From the NCBI RefSeq assembly GCF_900116175.1, contig NZ_FPCH01000003.1, positions 496,001 to 560,000 on the forward strand: a stretch of DNA of 64,000 bases, written 5' to 3'. The stretch's first letter is position 1. Each line of letters starts with the position of its first letter. The notes under the pieces were generated by a model, which saw nothing but the letters and a program-made list of their open reading frames with translations, was not told the origin of the DNA and searched no databases. Below are positions 34,371 to 44,453 of this stretch, one piece after another. The stretch is from Hyphomicrobium facile. Its GTDB lineage: Bacteria > Pseudomonadota > Alphaproteobacteria > Rhizobiales > Hyphomicrobiaceae. A program made the translations under genes and the position numbers.

Positions 34371-35920
34371 TGCCTTCGCGCAAGAGCGAACACGTTTCTG
34401 CAAACGGAGGCGCGGCTTCGATCGTAGCGGAGCCGCGCAGCTCTTGGTTTGGCCTCGGGCTCGGCCTCTCATCGCATCCGCGCGGGCTTTCGGCACTTTA
34501 CTTCACCGAGCTTTGGGAGCGCTTTTCGTATTACGGAATGCGGGCGCTCTTGGTTTTGTTCATGGTGGCTCCGATCACCGAAGGCGGGCTCGGCTTCGCG
34601 ACACCCAACGCCGGCAGCATCTACGGCACCTACGCGATGGCGGTCTATCTCCTGGCCCTTCCCGGTGGCTTCATCGCGGACCGGCTTCTGGGCGCGAAGC
34701 GAAGCGTGCTCTTCGGAGGGGCGACGATCGCCTGCGGGCACTACGCCCTGGCGTGGCCCTCGCCTTCGACGTTCTATCTCGGCCTCGCGCTGATCGCGAT
34801 CGGCACGGGTCTTTTCAAACCGAATATCTCAGCTCTTGTCGGCGGCCTTTATTCAAAGGACGACACGCGGCGCGACGCCGGTTTCTCGCTCTTTTACATG
34901 GGCATCAACATCGGAGCGTTTTTGGCGCCGCTGGTGACGGGCTTTCTCGCGCAGAGCAGCATGTTCAAGGGCTGGCTTGCCGCGGCCGGTTTCGATCCCA
35001 GAATGAGCTGGCACTGGGGCTTCGCCGCGGCCGGCGTCGGCATGACGATATCGATGGTGCTCTTCTATCTGAACAGGAACGAGCTCAAAGATCCCGATGT
35101 CGCGGCGCCTGAATCGACGTCGTCGGTGGTCCGTCAGGGTATTCTTGTCAGCGTCGGCTCGCTGGCTCTCCTCGCGATTGCACTTCTCTCCGACGTCGAG
35201 GGTTTCCATTGGCTGCGCTGGCTCTTCGTCGTGCTGCCGCTCCTCGGCATCGCTTACGGCGCGACGCGCCAGAACGACCCGGATGCTCGCCGCATGGCGG
35301 CCGTCGGCGTCTTCTTCATCGCGGCCATGATTTTCTGGGCGGTCTTCGAACAGGCTGGCACCACGCTGTCGCTTTTCGCCGACGCGCTGACGCGCAACGA
35401 AGTCTTGGGGTTCTCTTTCCCGTCATCGTGGTTCCAATCGGCCAATCCGATCTTCGTCATACTGCTGGCGCCGATCGTCGCGGCGTTATGGATAAAGCTC
35501 GGCAAACTGCAGCCGTCCTCGCCCGTCAAGTTCGGCCTCGGCCTTGTATTCCTCGCTGGGGCGTTTCTCCTGATGGTTCCAGCCGCCACCTACGCTGCAG
35601 ACGGTCGTGTCTCGCCGCTTTGGCTGCTCGGGCTCTACCTTCTGTTCACCATCGGCGAGCTGATGCTGAGCCCGGTTGGACTTTCGACGATGACCCGCAT
35701 TGCGCCGCCCAGAATGTCGGGCCAGGTGCTGGGGATCTGGTTCCTCGCAACCGCATTCGGAAACAAGCTCGCCGGCGACATCGGCGGCGCCTTCACCGCC
35801 AGCGATCCGGACGCACTCGCGCTCTCGTTCCTGGCGCAGGCCGGGCTGGTTGCCGTCGCGGCGGCGCTGATGTTCGCGATCGCGCCAACGGTGCGGCGAC
35901 TTTCGGAGGGCGAAAGTTAA
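34370..35920 (+). CDS. Proton-dependent oligopeptide transporter (POT/PTR2 family)
   Basis: 516 residues from the ATG at 34370, which overlaps the stop of the upstream gene. There are about 12-14 membrane helices. The POT signatures are clear: the ExxER motif in ELWERFSYYGMRALL on helix 1, and FYMGINIGAFLAP on helix 5. GTGLFKPNIS on helix 4 is also typical. It imports di- and tripeptides with protons. The substrate range cannot be read from sequence. The coupling to an FMN split-barrel gene is unusual and unexplained. Confidence 0.92.
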   Translation: MPSRKSEHVSANGGAASIVAEPRSSWFGLGLGLSSHPRGLSALYFTELWERFSYYGMRALLVLFMVAPITEGGLGFATPNAGSIYGTYAMAVYLLALPGGFIADRLLGAKRSVLFGGATIACGHYALAWPSPSTFYLGLALIAIGTGLFKPNISALVGGLYSKDDTRRDAGFSLFYMGINIGAFLAPLVTGFLAQSSMFKGWLAAAGFDPRMSWHWGFAAAGVGMTISMVLFYLNRNELKDPDVAAPESTSSVVRQGILVSVGSLALLAIALLSDVEGFHWLRWLFVVLPLLGIAYGATRQNDPDARRMAAVGVFFIAAMIFWAVFEQAGTTLSLFADALTRNEVLGFSFPSSWFQSANPIFVILLAPIVAALWIKLGKLQPSSPVKFGLGLVFLAGAFLLMVPAATYAADGRVSPLWLLGLYLLFTIGELMLSPVGLSTMTRIAPPRMSGQVLGIWFLATAFGNKLAGDIGGAFTASDPDALALSFLAQAGLVAVAAALMFAIAPTVRRLSEGES

Positions 35921-36059
35921 ACAATCTCAGAGCCCGGCGTGCCTGAACTGGGTGCCGCAGGTCTTGACGCCTTGACACCCGCGGCCAGCCGTGGCGAATG
36001 TCGCGCGTGAAAAAGGCGCTTGCCGCACGCTTCAGTTGCACAGCAGAAAGCCAAGTTCC

Positions 36060-37025
36060 GTGAACGCTACGACCGCATTGCGTACCTACCTCGACTTCGA
36101 AAAGCCGATCCTCGAGCTTGAGAACAAAGTTGCCGAGCTCAAGGCCATGCAGACCGAAGGCAAGGGTCCGCACATCGCTGACGAGATCACCAAGCTCGAA
36201 CAGAAGGCGAAGGCCGCTCTGGCGGATACCTATGCCAAGCTGACGCCTTGGCAGAAGACGCTGGTTGCGCGGCATCCGGAACGGCCGCACGCGCTCGACT
36301 TCATCGGCGGCCTCATCGAGGAATTCACGCCGCTCGCGGGCGACCGGTATTTCGCCGAGGATGAAGCCATCGTCGGCGGCATCGGCAAGTTCCGGAACAG
36401 ATCGGTCGTCGTTCTCGGGCACGAGAAGGGTGCCGACACCGAGCAGCGCATCAAACACAATTTCGGCATGGCGCGCCCCGAAGGCTACCGCAAGGCCGTG
36501 CGGCTGATGGAACTCGCCGAACGCTTCAATCTCCCGATCATCACGTTCGTCGATACGCCCGGCGCTTATCCCGGCATCGGGGCCGAGGAGCGCGGGCAAG
36601 CCGAAGCCATCGCGCGCTCGACGGAATGCTGCCTCAGGCTCGGCGTTCCGATTGTCACCGTGATCGTCGGCGAAGGCGGTTCGGGCGGTGCGATCGCCAT
36701 TGCGACGGCCAACCGGATTCTTATGCTCGAGCACGCCATTTATTCGGTCATATCGCCCGAAGGCGCCGCGTCGATCATCTGGCGCGACAGCAACAAGAAA
36801 GAAGAAGCCGCGACCAACATGAAGATCACGGCGCAGGACCTCGATCAGCTCGGGGTCATCGACGCGATCGTAAAGGAACCGACGGGCGGCGCGCATCGCG
36901 ACCGCGAATCAGTAATTATCGCGACCGGTAACGCGATTGCCCGCATGCTTTCGGAGTTCGACGGCAAGTCGGCCGAAGATATTCGGGCTCAGCGTCACGA
37001 GCGGTTTTTGTCGATAGGGCGTTAG
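36060..37025 (+). CDS. accA: Acetyl-CoA carboxylase carboxyltransferase subunit alpha
   Basis: 321 residues from a GTG at 36060, which fits the family length (E. coli 319) and places the conserved opening LRTYLDFEKPILELENKV near residue 7; an upstream in-frame start at 35991 is less likely. Carboxyltransferase motifs include HKQGADT-like GHEKGADTEQRIKHNFGM, RPEGYRKA, TFVDTPGAYPGIGAEERGQ and the GEGGSGGA oxyanion loop. With AccD it transfers the carboxyl group from biotin to acetyl-CoA to make malonyl-CoA. It needs biotin, made by the operon at 51462-56520. Confidence 0.95.
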   Translation: MNATTALRTYLDFEKPILELENKVAELKAMQTEGKGPHIADEITKLEQKAKAALADTYAKLTPWQKTLVARHPERPHALDFIGGLIEEFTPLAGDRYFAEDEAIVGGIGKFRNRSVVVLGHEKGADTEQRIKHNFGMARPEGYRKAVRLMELAERFNLPIITFVDTPGAYPGIGAEERGQAEAIARSTECCLRLGVPIVTVIVGEGGSGGAIAIATANRILMLEHAIYSVISPEGAASIIWRDSNKKEEAATNMKITAQDLDQLGVIDAIVKEPTGGAHRDRESVIIATGNAIARMLSEFDGKSAEDIRAQRHERFLSIGR

Positions 37026-37211
37026 TCGCGAACGAAATTCCTGTCCGACATTCCGACCGGCGGGGCCGACCCGCCCACCGTGACGCCGCATTTGGACACG
37101 ATACTTGAGTTGACTCGGATCTTCTCCGATTTCAGTAATCGTTTGAGTTCATTGTGCTAACAGTCCGCCAGCCCGCGGCACGGGGAATTTGTTCGGGACG
37201 GGAAGGGCGTA

Positions 37212-38162
37212 TTGGTGGGAACCAACACTGGCTCGACGATGAGAGCCGTTGTGCTGCTCATGACTACAATCGCCGTCGCGACGCTCGCGGCGTGCTCGAG
37301 CGCGCCCACAATTCCTCCGCCATCCGAAGTGCCGTTGTCGAACGAGGCGCTGTCGCTCCTCGCCAAGAAGGGCATGCAGCCCGGGTCACCGGTTTTCGTG
37401 CGGGTCTTCAAGGAAGAATCCGAGCTCGAAATCTGGAAGCAGCGGGACGACGGCCGCTTCTATCATTTCAGGACGTACCCGATCTGTAATTGGTCGGGCG
37501 AGATCGGGCCGAAGCAGAGTACGGGCGACCGGCAAGCTCCCGAGGGCTTCTATACGATCACGCCTGTCCTTATGAATCCGAACTCAAAATTCTATCTGTC
37601 GTTCAACCTCGGGTATCCCAACGCCTTTGACCGGTCTTGGGGCCGCACGGGCGATTCCGTCATGGTGCACGGCAACTGCCGCTCGGCAGGCTGCTACGCC
37701 ATGACAGACGCGCTGATGGAAGAGATCTACGGGCTTACGCGCGAGTCGTTGAAGGCGGGCCAACCGAGCTTCCAGCTTCACGCCTATCCGTTCCGCATGA
37801 CAGACGCGCGGTTGGCTCGAGAGAAGTCCAACAAGTGGTACGGCTTCTGGAAAACCATGAAGCAGGGATACGACTACTTCGAAAAGTATCGCATTCCGCC
37901 GAGCATCACCGTCTGCGAACGGCGGTACGTCGTCGACGCCGTTGCCCGCAGCCGCCCTGATCCGGCTGGACGTTGCCCGGCGTTTGATCGACCCTTCGTC
38001 ACGGCCTTTACGCCGCTGCCCGAGCCTGCTCAGATGGATGTAGCGAGCGGCAACAAGCTCAAGGGAATTGCAAATCCCGATAACGAACCATCGCTTGCCG
38101 AGATCAAGACTGCCAAGCAGCAGCAGAGTTCGCAATCGTCCCTTGCGAACGCGGCGAACTGA
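37212..38162 (+). CDS. L,D-transpeptidase (YkuD-like), lipoprotein form; first of three
   Basis: 316 residues from a TTG at 37212 (GTG at 37215 also possible), both close behind GGAAGGG; ATG at 37239 lacks a ribosome site. A lipobox (TLAAC, then SS) predicts a lipoprotein. The catalytic domain (about residues 55-215) has the fingerprint VMVHGNCRSAGCYAM, with nucleophile Cys in the GC pair. Flanking motifs shared with the next two genes are IWKQRDDG, TYPICNWSG, GDRQAPEGFYTI and YPFRMTD. These enzymes make 3-3 peptidoglycan cross-links or attach proteins to the wall. The last 90 residues are variable and Gln/Ser-rich at the end. Confidence 0.9.
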   Translation: MVGTNTGSTMRAVVLLMTTIAVATLAACSSAPTIPPPSEVPLSNEALSLLAKKGMQPGSPVFVRVFKEESELEIWKQRDDGRFYHFRTYPICNWSGEIGPKQSTGDRQAPEGFYTITPVLMNPNSKFYLSFNLGYPNAFDRSWGRTGDSVMVHGNCRSAGCYAMTDALMEEIYGLTRESLKAGQPSFQLHAYPFRMTDARLAREKSNKWYGFWKTMKQGYDYFEKYRIPPSITVCERRYVVDAVARSRPDPAGRCPAFDRPFVTAFTPLPEPAQMDVASGNKLKGIANPDNEPSLAEIKTAKQQQSSQSSLANAAN

Positions 38163-38186
38163 TCCTTCGGCGTCGCGGGCAATTCA

Positions 38187-39086
38187 ATGACACAGCAAAG
38201 CGCGACCTCGTCCAAATCGCGACAGCCACGGCGACTCCGGGTGGGCAAGGTGCTCGGCTTCGGCGCCGTGCTTTTGGCGGTCGCTGCGGCCGCGTTTTTT
38301 TCGGTACCGGTATGGCTGCCGAAACTGCCTGGCGGCGAAGCCACTCTGATCAAGTACGAGCGAAAACTACGGCGGCTTCACTGGGATTTCGGTCTGCCCA
38401 TGCCGGGCGAGCCAGATCTCGCGAACTATTCCGAGCGGCTTCGGAGCGCCGGCGTCACCGAGGGCGCGCCGGTGCTGATCCGGATCTTCAAGAGCGAATT
38501 CGAGCTTGAACTCTGGATGCAGCGCGACGGCGTGTTCCGCCATTTCGCGACGTATCCGATCTGCCGCTGGTCGGGTGATCTCGGGCCGAAGCTGCAAGAG
38601 GGCGACAGGCAAGCGCCGGAAGGCTTCTACACGGTCGATTCCTCGGCCCTTAATCCCAATAGCCGCTGGTACCGGTCATTCAATCTTGGCTACCCGAACG
38701 CCTTCGACCGGGCGCATGGGCGCACGGGTTCGCTGATTATGGTTCATGGCGGCTGCGGGTCCATCGGCTGCTTCGCGATGACGGACGCGCAGATGAAGGA
38801 GATCTGGACGCTCGTAACCGCGGCGCTTTCGGGCGGCCAAAAGCGCTTTCAAGTTCAGGTCTATCCGTTCCGGATGACGGACGAGCGGATGAACGGGCAT
38901 GCCCAGAGCCCTGCTCTCGACTTCTGGAAAAACCTGAAGGCTGGCAATGACCTGTTCGAATCAAGCATGCTGCCTCCGAAGGTGAATGTCTGCGCGGGCA
39001 AGTACCAGTTCGGGCTAGGGGAAAAAGGCTCCGCCGACGTCTCTACGATCGACGACACGTGCGTCGGCGAAAACGCCAAAAGTTAA
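38187..39086 (+). CDS. L,D-transpeptidase (YkuD-like), membrane-anchored form; second of three
   Basis: 299 residues. A basic N-terminus (SKSRQPRRLRVGK) and one hydrophobic segment (about residues 23-44) with no cleavage site suggest a signal anchor. The catalytic region carries the same motifs as its neighbours: LELWMQRDG, TYPICRWSGDLGPK, GDRQAPEGFYTV and VHGGCGSIGCFAMTD with nucleophile Cys. It starts 24 bp after the first copy, so the two are co-transcribed. The paralogs are similar over the catalytic domain but not at their ends, pointing to old duplications with separate targeting. Confidence 0.9.
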   Translation: MTQQSATSSKSRQPRRLRVGKVLGFGAVLLAVAAAAFFSVPVWLPKLPGGEATLIKYERKLRRLHWDFGLPMPGEPDLANYSERLRSAGVTEGAPVLIRIFKSEFELELWMQRDGVFRHFATYPICRWSGDLGPKLQEGDRQAPEGFYTVDSSALNPNSRWYRSFNLGYPNAFDRAHGRTGSLIMVHGGCGSIGCFAMTDAQMKEIWTLVTAALSGGQKRFQVQVYPFRMTDERMNGHAQSPALDFWKNLKAGNDLFESSMLPPKVNVCAGKYQFGLGEKGSADVSTIDDTCVGENAKS

Positions 39087-39156
39087 CCGTTCACAGCGTC
39101 GCTTATCTCGCCGGTGTTGGCGAAAAGTCACTTCGAATTGCGTGCTCGGGGCGTTA

Positions 39157-40212
39157 ATGTTCCGTTCGCGAGAGGGCAAGGTACTCGGTCGCAAGTCCAT
39201 GGTGTCGTACGGTTCAACGCGTCTGAAGCTCGTCGCGGCGATGATCCTCGGTCTCGTCGCGATCAGTCATGCCGTAATTGACCCAGCGAACGCGCTGACG
39301 ATCGAACTCAAGGACGTTGCCGCCGATCGCGTCGAACGCCAGCGTGCGGCTGCGACGGGCGCGCTGCCGCTCCCCGGAACTCCCGACGTCGGCGTGCTGC
39401 AGCAGCGCTTGAAGGAAAAGGGCGTGACGCTGTCGTCGCCCATCCTCATCCGCATCTTCAAAGCCGAGTCCGAGCTCGAGGTCTGGAAGCAGAAGGATGA
39501 CGCCTTCATCCTGTTCGCGACCTATCCCATCTGCCACTGGTCGGGCACGCTCGGGCCGAAACTTCGCGACGGGGACCGGCAAGCGCCCGAAGGCTATTAC
39601 ACGGTTACGCGCGCGCAGGCGCGGCACGTGGGGCGATGGCCGGTGTCGCTCGATATCGGCTTTCCCAACATCCTCGACCAGTCACAGGCGCGGACCGGGT
39701 CCGACATCCTCATTCACGGCGGATGCTCGTCGGTCGGCTGCTTCGCGATGACGAACCCGGTATCGGAAGAGATCCATCAGCTGACGATAGCTGCGATCGA
39801 TGCGGGCGAGCAGCTCGTGCCGGTGCACATCCTGCCGTTCCGCATGACGGATGAGAACATGGCTGCACAGAGTGCGTCGCCGTGGTCGCCATTCTGGAAC
39901 AACCTCAAGGACGGTTACGACGTCTTCGAGCGCACGAAGCGTCCCCCGCAGGTCGGGGTGTGCAGCGGCCGCTATATTTTCCGCGAGGCGCGGGCGAAGG
40001 AATTGCCAGGTCAGCTCGACGCGTGCGGACCGACGATCGCCTCCATCCGCGAGCAAGATCAGTGGCTCGCGAACGTGCCGCCGCCCTCGCGTATTGTGCC
40101 CAAGGCTCAGGCCCAAACGGCTCAGTCGAACACGCCGCCTATTCCGCAGATCCAGACGAGCCTCGAAAGCGATGCGCCCCCGCCCATGTTCTCGTGGCGG
40201 CTTATTCGCTGA
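39157..40212 (+). CDS. L,D-transpeptidase (YkuD-like), third of three
   Basis: 351 residues from the ATG at 39157, preceded by GGGG; alternatives are GTG 39142 and ATG 39199. A signal sequence (AAMILGLVAISHAV ... NALT) indicates export. The catalytic motifs repeat those of the two upstream genes: LEVWKQKDD, TYPICHWSGTLGPK, GDRQAPEGYYTV and IHGGCSSVGCFAMTN. A Pro/Gln/Ala-rich tail of about 60 residues follows. It begins 70 bp after the second copy. It probably works on peptidoglycan in the periplasm as a soluble enzyme, unlike the lipidated and anchored paralogs. Confidence 0.88.
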   Translation: MFRSREGKVLGRKSMVSYGSTRLKLVAAMILGLVAISHAVIDPANALTIELKDVAADRVERQRAAATGALPLPGTPDVGVLQQRLKEKGVTLSSPILIRIFKAESELEVWKQKDDAFILFATYPICHWSGTLGPKLRDGDRQAPEGYYTVTRAQARHVGRWPVSLDIGFPNILDQSQARTGSDILIHGGCSSVGCFAMTNPVSEEIHQLTIAAIDAGEQLVPVHILPFRMTDENMAAQSASPWSPFWNNLKDGYDVFERTKRPPQVGVCSGRYIFREARAKELPGQLDACGPTIASIREQDQWLANVPPPSRIVPKAQAQTAQSNTPPIPQIQTSLESDAPPPMFSWRLIR

Positions 40213-40374
40213 CTTCGCCGCGCTGACACATAGTGCCGCTAACTGTAGCTGCCGCTTGTGATTTTGCCTCGCTATCCTACTTACGTAAGCGCCTAGTCGC
40301 CGCACTGCCGGGCGCTTGCCTTGCGTGGCCAACGTTGCGATAGAGCACACAAATTCACGGATTGAGGATCATCG

Positions 40375-40947
40375 ATGGCCGAAAAAACAATTGCGAAGCG
40401 CGTAGAGATCGTCCTGGAGGGCTGGTTATTCAGTTCGCGCTGGCTACTCGCGCCATTCTATTTCGGCCTCGCACTGTCGCTCATCATTCTCCTCATCAAG
40501 TTCATGATGGAGCTTTTTCACCTCGCGGCCGTCGCGTTCTCATCATCAGAGTCCGATGTGATCCTTGGCTTGCTGACGCTCGTCGATTTGACGCTGACAG
40601 GATCGCTGCTGATCATCGTCATTTTCTCGGGGTATGAAAATTTCGTCTCGAAGATGGATCATTCGGATGACGGCGACCGGCCGGCCTGGATGGGAACGAT
40701 CGACTTCGCTGCTCTGAAGCTCAAGATGCTTTCATCGATCGTCGCGATATCTGCCGTGCAGCTTCTCCGTCAATTCATGTCGCTCACCACGGTCACGCCA
40801 GAGCGCGAGAAAGAGCTGATGTGGCTCGTCATCATCCACGTGGTGTTCGTCGTTTCGAGCGTGCTCTTGGCGCTGTCCGACCGGATTGCGGGCGGCGGAC
40901 ATGACGAACAGCCGGCATCCGACTCGTCGAAGGGGAACGGCCACTAA
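40375..40947 (+). CDS. YqhA/UPF0114-family membrane protein
   Basis: 190 residues with four predicted membrane helices (LLAPFYFGLALSLIILLIKF, then LLTLVDLTLTGSLLIIVIF, SSIVAISAVQLLRQF, and LMWLVIIHVVFVVSSVLLAL). The segments EGWLFSSRWLLAPFY and GYENFVSKMD mark the UPF0114 (YqhA) family. The function is unknown. GAGGAT precedes the ATG at 40375. It is a single gene between the L,D-transpeptidases and the converging secA. Confidence 0.9.
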   Translation: MAEKTIAKRVEIVLEGWLFSSRWLLAPFYFGLALSLIILLIKFMMELFHLAAVAFSSSESDVILGLLTLVDLTLTGSLLIIVIFSGYENFVSKMDHSDDGDRPAWMGTIDFAALKLKMLSSIVAISAVQLLRQFMSLTTVTPEREKELMWLVIIHVVFVVSSVLLALSDRIAGGGHDEQPASDSSKGNGH

Positions 40948-41063
40948 TTGGCAACCGGTCGATCGGCGCTCCACTTGAGGCGGCGCCGATCCACCTCTCC
41001 AGCTCGCAGGGTCTGTCGAGCTACTCGACGCAATCAATCACTTCGCTCAGATGACGGAATACA

Positions 41064-41089
41064 ATTGAGGCGCCTTTCGGCGCCTCAAT
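41064..41089 (-). terminator. Terminator hairpin downstream of secA
   Basis: A perfect 11-bp inverted repeat, ATTGAGGCGCC / GGCGCCTCAAT, with the 4-base loop TTTC, begins 5 bases after the secA stop. On the leftward strand it is followed by TGTATT, a short T-containing tract. It may also act on transcripts from the YqhA-type gene. Confidence 0.75.
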
Positions 41090-41093
41090 GCTG

Positions 41094-44045
41094 TTAATCC
41101 ATCTTGCCGTGGCAGTGCTTGTATTTCTTGCCCGAGCCGCAAGGGCAGAGGGCATTGCGCGAGACGCGGCCCCAGGTGGCGGGGTCTTTCGGATCGACCG
41201 CGCCCTCATTCTTACGGCTCTGCAGCGGTGCGCGCCTCTCGGGCTCGGGTCCCGCTGCGCGGCGTGCACGAGCCCCTTGAATGGCGGCATCGGCCATCGC
41301 CAGTTCGGGATCGCGCTCGAATTCGTCGAAGCCCGTCGTCGCGTCGACGTGGTGGGCTTCCATCGGCGGCAGATCGACGGGCTGCAGCGCGGGCTGATCC
41401 TCGGGCGGCGCCAGTTCGACGTGCATCAGCTGGCCCGTCACGTTTTCGCGCAGACGTCCAAGCATGCTCTCGAAGAGGATGAACGCTTCGGATTTGTATT
41501 CGTTCAGCGGATCGCGCTGGCCGTAAGCGCGGAAGCCGATCACCTGGCGCAAATGCTCAAGCGTCACAAGGTGCTCGCGCCAGAGGTGATCCAGCGTCTG
41601 GAGCAGCACCATCTTCTCGATCTGGTGATAGAGCTCCGGTCCGAGTTCCTTGGCTTTTTCGTCCGCCTTGGCGTCCGCGGCGGCCTTGATGCGTTCCTTG
41701 ATCTCTTCGTCGGCGATGCCTTCCTCGGCAGCCCACGCGTCGATCGGGAGATCCAGCGCGAGGACGTCGTTGACCTGCTCGTAGAGGCCCTTCGTGTCCC
41801 ACTGCTCGGCATAGGCTGCGGGCGGAATGAAGCGCGTGACGTATTCGTCGATCAGTTCATTGCGAAGCTCGACGACCGTCTCGGAAACGTTCTCCTGGCC
41901 CATGATGTCGAGCCGCTGGTCGAAGATGACCTTGCGCTGGTCATTCATCACGTCGTCGTACTTCAGGATCTGCTTGCGGATATCGAAGTTGCGCTGCTCA
42001 ACCTTCTTTTGTGCGGTTTCGAGCGACTTGTTCATCCATGGATGCGTGATCGCTTCGCCGTCCTTCAGGCCGAGCGTCTGCAGCACCTTGTCCATGCGCT
42101 CGGATCCGAAGATGCGCATCAGGTCGTCATCGAGCGCCAGATAGAACTTGGAACGGCCAGGGTCGCCCTGACGGCCGGAACGACCGCGCAGCTGATTGTC
42201 GATGCGGCGGCTTTCATGGCGTTCGGTCGCGAGCACGTAGAGGCCGCCGGCTTCGAGCGCCTTTTTCTTATTGGCGGCGACGTCGGTGACAAGTTCAGCG
42301 CGCTTGGTGCTAATGGCCGACTCGTCCGGCGGCGTTCCCTTTGCCGTTTCTTCGGCGATCCAGTCGCGCAGACGGAACTCGGCGTTGCCGCCCAGCTGAA
42401 TATCGGTACCGCGGCCAGCCATGTTGGTTGCGATCGTCACGGCGCCGGGCTGGCCGGCCTGTGCAACGATGCTCGCTTCCTGCTCGTGATAGCGCGCGTT
42501 GAGCACCTGATGCGGGATCGGGTCGCCCTTACCCTTGGATTCGGTCGCCAACTTGTTTAGATGTGCCGCCGTTTCCGTCAAATGCTTGCGGAGTTCTTCT
42601 TCCTTACCGGGCTTGATGGCAGCCGCCTGCTCTTCGAGCTGCTTGGCAAGTTCCTTGAAATACTTGTGGTCCTTCAGAAGCTCCGAAAGTTGCTCGGACT
42701 TCTCGATCGACGTGGTGCCGACAAGGATCGGCTGGCCGCGCGTTCTGGCTTCCGCGATCGACTGCACGATAGCGGCGAGCTTCTCACGCTGCGTCCGGTA
42801 GATCTCGTCATCCTCGTCGACACGGCTGACGGGAAGATTGGTCGGGATGTCGATGACTTCGAGCCCGTAGATATCCATGAACTCGCTGGCTTCGGTCATT
42901 GCCGTACCGGTCATGCCGGCGAGCTTCTTGTAGAGACGGAAGTAGTTCTGGAACGTGATCGACGCGAGCGTCTGGTTTTCGGGCTGGACCTCGACCTTCT
43001 CTTTGGCTTCGAGAGCCTGATGCAGGCCTTCCGAATAGCGGCGGCCGGGCATCATACGGCCGGTGAACTCGTCGATGATGACGACCTGTCCGCCTTTGAC
43101 GATGTAGTCCTTATCGCGCTGGAACAGCTTGTGCGCCTTCAGCGCCTGCGTCAGGTGATGGACGATCGTGACGTTGTCGATGTCGTAGAGCGTGCCCTTC
43201 AGAAGGCCAGCGGCTTCGAGCTCGCGCTCCATCTTTTCGTTGCCGGCTTCCGAGAACGAGACCTGACGCTGCTTTTCGTCGAGTTCGAAGTCTTCCGGCG
43301 TGACGATCTTCATCAACGCATCGATCTGCTGATACAGATCGGCCCGGTCTTCCAATGGGCCGGAGATGATCAAGGGCGTGCGGGCTTCGTCGATGAGGAT
43401 CGAGTCCACTTCGTCGACGATTGCGTACGTGTGCGGACGCTGCACCATCTCGGTGTAGTTCATCTTCATATTATCGCGGAGATAATCGAAGCCGAGCTCG
43501 TTGTTCGTGCCATACGTCACGTCGCAAGCGTAGGCGATCTTGCGGGACTCGTCGCTCATGTCGTGGATGATGCAGCCGACGGTGAGACCCAGGAAGCGAT
43601 AGACCTGACCCATCCAGTCCGCGTCGCGCTTGGCGAGGTAGTCGTTGACGGTAACGACGTGGACACCTTTGCCGGTGAGAGCGTTCAGGTAAACGGGCAG
43701 CGTGGCGACGAGCGTTTTACCTTCGCCCGTTTTCATTTCGGCGATGTCGCCTTGATGGAGGACCATGCCGCCGATGAGCTGGACGTCGAAGTGGCGCTGG
43801 CCAAGCGTGCGCTTTGCCGCTTCGCGGACCGTCGCGAATGCGGGAACGAGCAGGTCGTCGAGCGAGGCGCCGTCGTTCAGCTGCTGACGGAATTGCTCCG
43901 TGCGCGCTCGAAGCTCTTCATCGGACAGGTCCTGCAGCTCGGGCTCGAGCGCATTGATGGCCGCGACGCGAGACCGAAAGCCTTTGACTCTCCTCTCGTT
44001 CGAGGAACCGAAAATCTTCGAAGCGAGATCACCGAACGAGAGCAT
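41094..44045 (-). CDS. secA: Preprotein translocase ATPase SecA
   Basis: 983 residues. The DEAD-type motor has Walker [10 protein letters not shown] and [15 protein letters not shown] (Walker B). The preprotein cross-linking domain, second nucleotide-binding fold ([21 protein letters not shown]) and helical scaffold follow. A C-terminal linker leads to the zinc-binding SecB-contact motif [14 protein letters not shown]. It drives preproteins through SecYEG, so all signal-peptide proteins in this window depend on it. Length and order fit the family fully. It is divergent from the parvulin gene and followed by a strong hairpin. Confidence 0.97.
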   Translation of the reverse strand: MLSFGDLASKIFGSSNERRVKGFRSRVAAINALEPELQDLSDEELRARTEQFRQQLNDGASLDDLLVPAFATVREAAKRTLGQRHFDVQLIGGMVLHQGDIAEMKTGEGKTLVATLPVYLNALTGKGVHVVTVNDYLAKRDADWMGQVYRFLGLTVGCIIHDMSDESRKIAYACDVTYGTNNELGFDYLRDNMKMNYTEMVQRPHTYAIVDEVDSILIDEARTPLIISGPLEDRADLYQQIDALMKIVTPEDFELDEKQRQVSFSEAGNEKMERELEAAGLLKGTLYDIDNVTIVHHLTQALKAHKLFQRDKDYIVKGGQVVIIDEFTGRMMPGRRYSEGLHQALEAKEKVEVQPENQTLASITFQNYFRLYKKLAGMTGTAMTEASEFMDIYGLEVIDIPTNLPVSRVDEDDEIYRTQREKLAAIVQSIAEARTRGQPILVGTTSIEKSEQLSELLKDHKYFKELAKQLEEQAAAIKPGKEEELRKHLTETAAHLNKLATESKGKGDPIPHQVLNARYHEQEASIVAQAGQPGAVTIATNMAGRGTDIQLGGNAEFRLRDWIAEETAKGTPPDESAISTKRAELVTDVAANKKKALEAGGLYVLATERHESRRIDNQLRGRSGRQGDPGRSKFYLALDDDLMRIFGSERMDKVLQTLGLKDGEAITHPWMNKSLETAQKKVEQRNFDIRKQILKYDDVMNDQRKVIFDQRLDIMGQENVSETVVELRNELIDEYVTRFIPPAAYAEQWDTKGLYEQVNDVLALDLPIDAWAAEEGIADEEIKERIKAAADAKADEKAKELGPELYHQIEKMVLLQTLDHLWREHLVTLEHLRQVIGFRAYGQRDPLNEYKSEAFILFESMLGRLRENVTGQLMHVELAPPEDQPALQPVDLPPMEAHHVDATTGFDEFERDPELAMADAAIQGARARRAAGPEPERRAPLQSRKNEGAVDPKDPATWGRVSRNALCPCGSGKKYKHCHGKMD

Positions 44046-44453
44046 ATTTTTAGATCCGTCCTACAAATTCGTCTTGGCCGCACCCCCTGGCACGGCCGGC
44101 TCAGTCTCTTGTCGCCGGGCAATAAAGCCAAAAAATGCGCGGCAAAGGCCTCCCCGCCACGCCTGCGTCGACGTCCCCACAGCGCTCTTAATTGCGCGGT
44201 CGACACGGGCTTTAACGCCCGACCCGATTAGGGGCAGACATAAGAACTCGCCCCCCCGACTGTCAATGTTATGCGCTATAACGCCGACGTAAGGGATTTT
44301 CTTCCTGTGGCCAAGAATTAACTTGGTTTTCTTGGCCTAGCCCGCTATCGAAACCCGCTTGTTGGCCGCCTGCCGCGGTCTTGCCGTCGTGCCCCAAACG
44401 AGCTTTGAGACGGCAATTTAAGGTCCTCAACCTCCAACGCGGAGCCAACGCTG
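44046..44453. promoter_or_regulatory. Divergent intergenic region between secA and the parvulin gene
   Basis: These 408 bases between two divergent genes must contain both promoters and the secA leader. The leftward strand just upstream of secA contains the run TTTTTTGGCTTTATTGCC. I see no gene here and could not place promoter elements with confidence. Confidence 0.4.

Noticed and set aside
41088-44231. Two long open frames antisense to secA
   Set aside because: They mirror the secA coding frame, lack motifs and have no ribosome sites; secA is unambiguous.
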